A DNA stretch of 63,193 nucleotides from DASVEE01 sp036399695 (GTDB lineage: Bacteria > Acidobacteriota > Thermoanaerobaculia > Gp7-AA8), in contig DASWMP010000008.1 of NCBI GenBank assembly GCA_036399695.1, positions 1-63,193 of the forward strand, read 5' to 3'. Each line of letters starts with the position of its first letter. Positions within the stretch are counted from its first letter, which is position 1. A program made the translations under genes and the position numbers. Of the stretch, positions 13,901 through 19,900 are shown one piece after another. The notes under the pieces are model-generated. The model searched no databases, was not told the DNA's origin, and saw nothing but the letters and a program-made list of their open reading frames with translations.

Positions 13901-16900
13901 CCGACTGCTGCAGGTCGGTGTCCTGGCTGATGATGCCGAGCGTCGCCTTCGTCCGCTTGCCTTCTCCGCGGAAGGCATCGGCGATCGGCTGTACGCCGTC
14001 GGCGTAAGCCTGCAGCTTCTCCGCGAGCTCGTCGATCGAGCTGACGACGAAGCCGAGACGCTCCTCCATCGGTTCCCGTCCAGCCTGGAGCGTGTACGCG
14101 AGCTCCGCGAGATCGAGCGACGCGGTCTCGCGGCGAACGAACGCCAACAGATCCAGCACCTTCTGCTTCAGTTGCTCGGCCGTGCGTGCCGACAACGGCA
14201 CGATCGTCTTCGCACCCGGCACCGCCGTCGCGGTCCGCCGCGCCACACCCGGTGGCGGCACGTACTCGCCGATGACGAGATGCACGTTCGTGCCGCTGAA
14301 GCCGAACGAGCTGATGGCCGACCGCCGCTTCTGTCCCGGCGCGGGCGTCCAGTCCTGCAGGCGGCCGTTGACGTAGAAGGGGCTGCCCGTCAGGTCGATG
14401 TGCTCGTTGACGCGCTCGAAGTTGACCGTCGGCGGAAGCTGTTTGTGCCGCAGCGCGAGGATCAGCTTCTGCACGCCGGCGATGCCGGCCGCGGTGAGGC
14501 AGTGACCAATGTTGCTCTTCACCGAGCCGAGGGCGCAGTACTGCTGCTCCTGGGTGTACTTGGCGAAGGCGTTCTTCAGCCCTTCCACTTCGATCGGGTC
14601 GCCCAGCTTCGTGCCGGTGCCGTGCGCCTCGATGAGCTGGATGCCGGCCGGATCGATGCCGTAGCGGTCGTAGACGTCCTGCTGGAGGCGCGTCTGCGAC
14701 TCAGGATTCGGCGCCGTGATGCCGTTGGTCTTGCCATCCTGATTGATGCCCCACCCTTCGATGACGGCGTGGATGATGTCGCCGTCGCGCTGGGCGTCGG
14801 CCAGCCGCTTGAGCAGCACGACGCCGACGCCTTCGCCCATGACGAAGCCGTTGGCGCGCTGATCGAACGTGTAGCACTGGCCGTCCGCCGAGAGCATCCC
14901 CGCCTGCGCCGTCTTGATGTGCATCTCCGGCCCGGCCATGACGTACACGCCGCCGGCCAGGGCGAGATCGCTGGCGCCCGAAAGCAGGCTGTCGCAGGCG
15001 TCGGCAATCGCCACCAGCGACGACGAACAGGCCGTGTCGATGGAGACGCAGGGGCCGCGCAGGTTCAGAAAGTAGGAAATGCGCGCCGCCAAGATCGACG
15101 TGGCATCCCCAGTGAACCCCTCGGCGCTGAGTTGCTGCGTCCGCGACAGCAGGTGGTAGTCGCCGAACGCGCAGCCGACGAACACACCGCACTTGCTGCC
15201 CGACAGCGACCGCGCGTCGTACCCGGCGCTTTCGATGCTGTGCCAGCAGGCCTGCAGAAACAGCCGCTGCTGCGGGTCGATGCTTTCCGCTTCCCTCGGC
15301 GAGATGTTGAAGAAGAGCGGGTCGAACCGGTCGTACTCCTCGAGCGCGCCGAGCCACCGGCTGTACGTCTTCCCGGCCACGGCGCCGCCCGGCTGGTAAT
15401 ACGCATCGAGGTCCCACCGCTCCGGCGATACCGGCGTGATGCAGTTGCGCCCGTCGGCGATGTTCTGCCAGAACTCCTCGAGGTTCTTCGCCCGCGGGAA
15501 CTGGCCGGCCAGGCCGATGACGGCGATCGGCTCGGCCGTCCGCGCGGCCGCCTGAGCCTTGCCGAAGCGGGACGCCGTGCCGCTGCGCCAGGAGGTGAGC
15601 TTCTGCGATGTGGCCGCGATCGGCGGCGTGGCCACGCCGGCACCCGGACGTGCGATCTCGAGCTTCGGCGCGGGCGCCACCACCGGCGCGGCGGCGGCAG
15701 GCGCCGCCTGCTCGCGCACGAGCGTCCCCTGCTTCTCCGCTTCCCCTTCGACGTAGCGGGCGAACTGGCTCAGCGTCGGGTAGCTGTAGATGCGCGTCGC
15801 TTCGATCGACGTGCGGTATTTCTCGTTGATTTTCCGGACCCAGGCCACGCCACCGATGGAATCGAGCCCCAGATCGATGAACTGGGTGTTGTCATCGATG
15901 TCGCTCTCCCGCATCTGCAGCTCGTTGGCGAGGAGCGTTCTGACTGTGGCGGAGACGTCCGTCTGTCCGGCTTGATGTGGGACAGACACTCCTGCCTGTC
16001 CTGCGTTCCCCTCATGTAGGACAGGCACTCCTGCCTGTCCCCCGTCGCCATGGACACCGTCACGATGGACAGGCAAGAGTGCCTGTCCTGCAACATCCTG
16101 CGCGGCGAAGTTCGTCTCGATCTGCGCCAGCGTTGCGGCCTTGCCGACGAACGTCTGCTCGTGCATGGCCAGCTCGCGGCGATACGTCTCCGCGAGCGGC
16201 TGCTGCATCGCGTCGCGGAACTGTTGCTTGAGGGCGATCAGATGGTGGCGCGGAGCGCGGGCAATCTTCCGGGCCAGAGCCAGCGCCGCGGGGACGACCT
16301 GATTGCGGGAGACGACCGGCAGCCGCACGCCTCTGGCGCGCAGCTCTCCGCCGGTGTATTGCTGCGCCGTCAGCAGGCTCTCTCGTGCGATGTCCTCGCC
16401 GAGCTTGTCGCCGATGATCCAGGTCGCGCCGGCGCCGGGCGTGAAACCGTAGTCCATGTAGGGGCTGACGTAGCGGCTCTCCTCGCTCAGCACGATGGCG
16501 TCGGCGAACATGCCCAGCGCCCAGCCGGCGCCGATGCCATGTCCCTGCATCGCGGCGATGACCGGGAGCGCACAGTCGAGCGGGAACTGGAACACCTTGA
16601 CGTCGGTGAAGCGCGCTTTGCCTTCGTGGATCGCCAGCAGCGTCTCTTTCGTCCCACCGGAGGCAAAGTAGCTGTCGAAGCCGGTCAGGATCACGACCTT
16701 GCAGGCCGGCATCCGCTCGATGTTCGCGAACGCCTCCTGCATCCCCTCCACCAGTGCTTCGGAGAACATGTTCTTCGCGACCCGGTCCTCCATCGTCACG
16801 ACGACGATGCCGTCCGGGTGCGCGGTGGCCGTGACGACGCTCGACTGCAGCGGGATGGGTGTGGCGGTCTTGACGTCCGCCGCTTCGAGCTCGGAGTCCG

Positions 16901-19900
16901 GCGGCGCAGGCGCCGCGCTGCTATCCATGTCGAAGAGCGGCTGCTGCGCCACCACACTCCGGGAGAGCGCAGCCGCAAGCTCCACGGCCGTCGAAAGCAC
17001 CTGGTCGTCGCCGGCCACGATCGCGCTGCCGGCGCGCTGTTGCAGCTCGGCACCGGAGTAGGCATCGCCGGTGAGCAGAAACTCACGGCCGGCATCGCTG
17101 CCGAAGCGGTGCGTGAACGCGGCGGCAGCAGCCGGAGCGAGGCCGGCGGCGGAGTATGTGCCGCTGCTGCTGTAGACCGTTGCGTGGCACAACTGGCCGA
17201 GGAGCCAGGCGTTCCCGCTGGCGTCCCCGTCGAAGGCGGCGACGACGGCAGACCGCGACGCCGCGAGCAGCGGCTGCAGCTCGAGGACGGCGCCGTACGA
17301 CAGGTCCGCGGGGATGCTGGCCAGAACGACGGCCCGGCCGTCGCCCTGCTGCTGCATCGCCGTCAGGAGGTCGCGGAGGCCCGGCACCACGTCCTTCGCC
17401 TGCACATCCGCGTCGAACCTGATGACCACGACGCCGTCGCCGCGCTCGGCGACGCGGATGTACGGCGACGGTGACGTCAGCGGCTGGGCAACCACGGCCG
17501 GCGCGGGCAGCGTCGCCTCGACGGCGCGCAAGGCGGCGACCGGAACGGCAACGTTGCGCGTCAGGTGCTGCTTCAGCAGGCGCAGAGCCTCGCGCGACTT
17601 CGTCGTCAGCGTCGCGGCCAGTTGCCGGGCGTACGTCTCGACGTCCGCCCGCGGCAGGACCGGGCAGGTCCACCCGCGGGCCTGCAACTCGCGTCCGGTC
17701 AGCGTCCGGGAGACGTACAGCAGGTCCTGCGCGCGCACGTGGCCGAAGCGGGCACTGAACAGCGCCAGCTCGGCCGCCGCGGGATGGAGCGCTTCCTGCG
17801 CATCGGTGAAGGCGTAGGCCGCCTCTTCGCTGCACACCATCAGACCGCACAGCGCGGCGGTCAGGAAGGAGGCGCCGAGCGTATCGCCGTGCAGGACGGC
17901 GATAACCGGGTACGGGAAGGACGCAAGGTCGCCGTAGAGACCCTGCGCGACGGCTTCGTCGTGGGTCTCGCGTCCGCGCGGCAGCGCCTGCTCCAGGCCG
18001 GCGATCAGCAGGACCTTCGTCGACGGATCGTCCTGCACCTTCGCCAGCGCCTGCTTCAACTGGGCGATGACGGTGCGCGGGCTGGACGACGGCTCGAGGC
18101 GGATCGAGAAGAGGCCCTGGCCGTCGTCGAACAGCCGGACGGCCGGCGCGACCGCGGCGGCCACGCGGAGCGCGGCATTGACCAGCGTGATGGGCGCGCG
18201 TCCGGCGGACGGTGCGGGCACGCTAGCGCCCGGAGTCGCCAGAGAGATCGAGGGACGTTTCTTTCGCTCCGGCGCCACGGAGACAGCTTCGACCGGCGGC
18301 AGGAACGTCACTTCCGTGCGAGCGGGCGTGGCGGTGGCGCGGGCCGGTAACGGCGCCGCGGCCGGAGCTGTGGGCTCCTCGACCGCCATGACCGGACTCG
18401 CGCCATGCTGCAGGACCGCGCGTCCCTGGCAGTGGACCGTCTCCCGCTCCCCTTCGCGGCTGTAGATCTCGAAACCGATCTCCTCTTCGTCGCGCGGCAG
18501 CAGGGCGATGCAGACTTCGATGGCGGGCGTGACGGCGACCGGCTCGCCCCAGGCCACGTCGTGCAGTTCCAGATGCGTATCGTCCGGAATCGTGGCCGCC
18601 CGCTCGATCGCGGCGCGGGCCATCTCCAGGCAGGCTTCCGGCGGAAGGAGGGTCTGCCCGTTGGCGCTGGTGCGGAGGAACGATTCGTCGCCGCTGAACG
18701 TCGAGCTGTAGCTCTGCTGCCGCAGGTCGGAGGTGTTGCGGTGCAGCAGCGGGTGGAGCACCGCGGCCGTGGCCTGCTTCGCCGGAGCCGGCGCGACGGG
18801 CGGCGGCAGCTCGATCCAGTAACGGTCGCGGGCGAAGGGGTAGACCGGCAGGCTGACGCGGCGCGGCGTGACGCCGCCGTACAGCTTCTTCCAGTCGACG
18901 TCGAGGCCTTTCACCCAGACGTCGACGAGCTTCGCGAGCTTGCGCGAGGCGATCCAGCGGTCGATGGTCTGCTGCAGGTCGGCGTCGTTGCTGAAGACCG
19001 ACAGCGCTTCCCGGTTGCGCTTTACCTGTCCTTCGTAGACGTCCTCGAGACCCTGCCGGCCGCTCACGTACGCCTGCAGCTTCTCGGCGAGCTGGCCGGC
19101 CGAGGTGACGACGAAGGCCAGCCGCTCGTCCATCGCTTCCCGGCCGGTCTGCAGCGTCCAGGCCGTGGCGGCCAGGTCGAGCGTGTCGATGCGCGGGCGG
19201 AGGTACGCGAGCAGGTCGGCCGCTTTCTGCCGCAGTTGCTCCGGCGTCCTCGCGGAAAGGACGACCACCGCTTCCGGCAGCGCGACCGTACGCGCCGCCG
19301 GAACCTGGTACTCCTCGACGATCAGGTGCGCGTTCGCGCCCCCGGCGCCGAATGAGGAAATGCCGGCGATGCGGGGCTGCGTCTGCCCGTCGATCACCGG
19401 CTGCGCCCAGGGCCGCACCTGCTGGTTGACGACGAACGGCGTCGCCGCAAAGTCGATGTGCGGATTCAGCTCCGCCGAATGGAGCGACGGCACCAGCTCC
19501 TGATGCTCCATCTGCAGCAGGACCTTCGTCAGGCCGGCGATGCCGGCGGCCGACTCGCAGTGGCCGATGTTCGACTTGGCCGAGCCGATCGGGCAGAAGC
19601 CGGCCTCCTTCGTGTACTGGCTGAAGGCCTTGGTCAGCGCGGCGATCTCGATCGGGTCGCCCAGCTTCGTCCCGGTGCCGTGCGCTTCGATGTAGCTGAC
19701 GTGGCGCGCGTCGGTCTTCGATTCCGAGAGTGCGCGGGCGATGGCGCTGGCCTGCGCCTGCGGATTCGGCACCGTGTAGCCGTTGGTCTTGCCGCCGTGA
19801 TTGAGGGCGCTGCCGCGGATGACGCCGTAGATGTGATCGCCGTCCCGCTCCGCCTCGGAGAGCCGCTTCAGCACGACCACCCCGACGCCCTCGCCCGGGA

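Noticed and set aside
16107..18140. First two crotonase domains as an active ECH1/ECH2 pair
   Set aside because: Both lack the FASGG-type first oxyanion loop, and domain b also lost the glycine pattern of the second; only the third domain looks competent.
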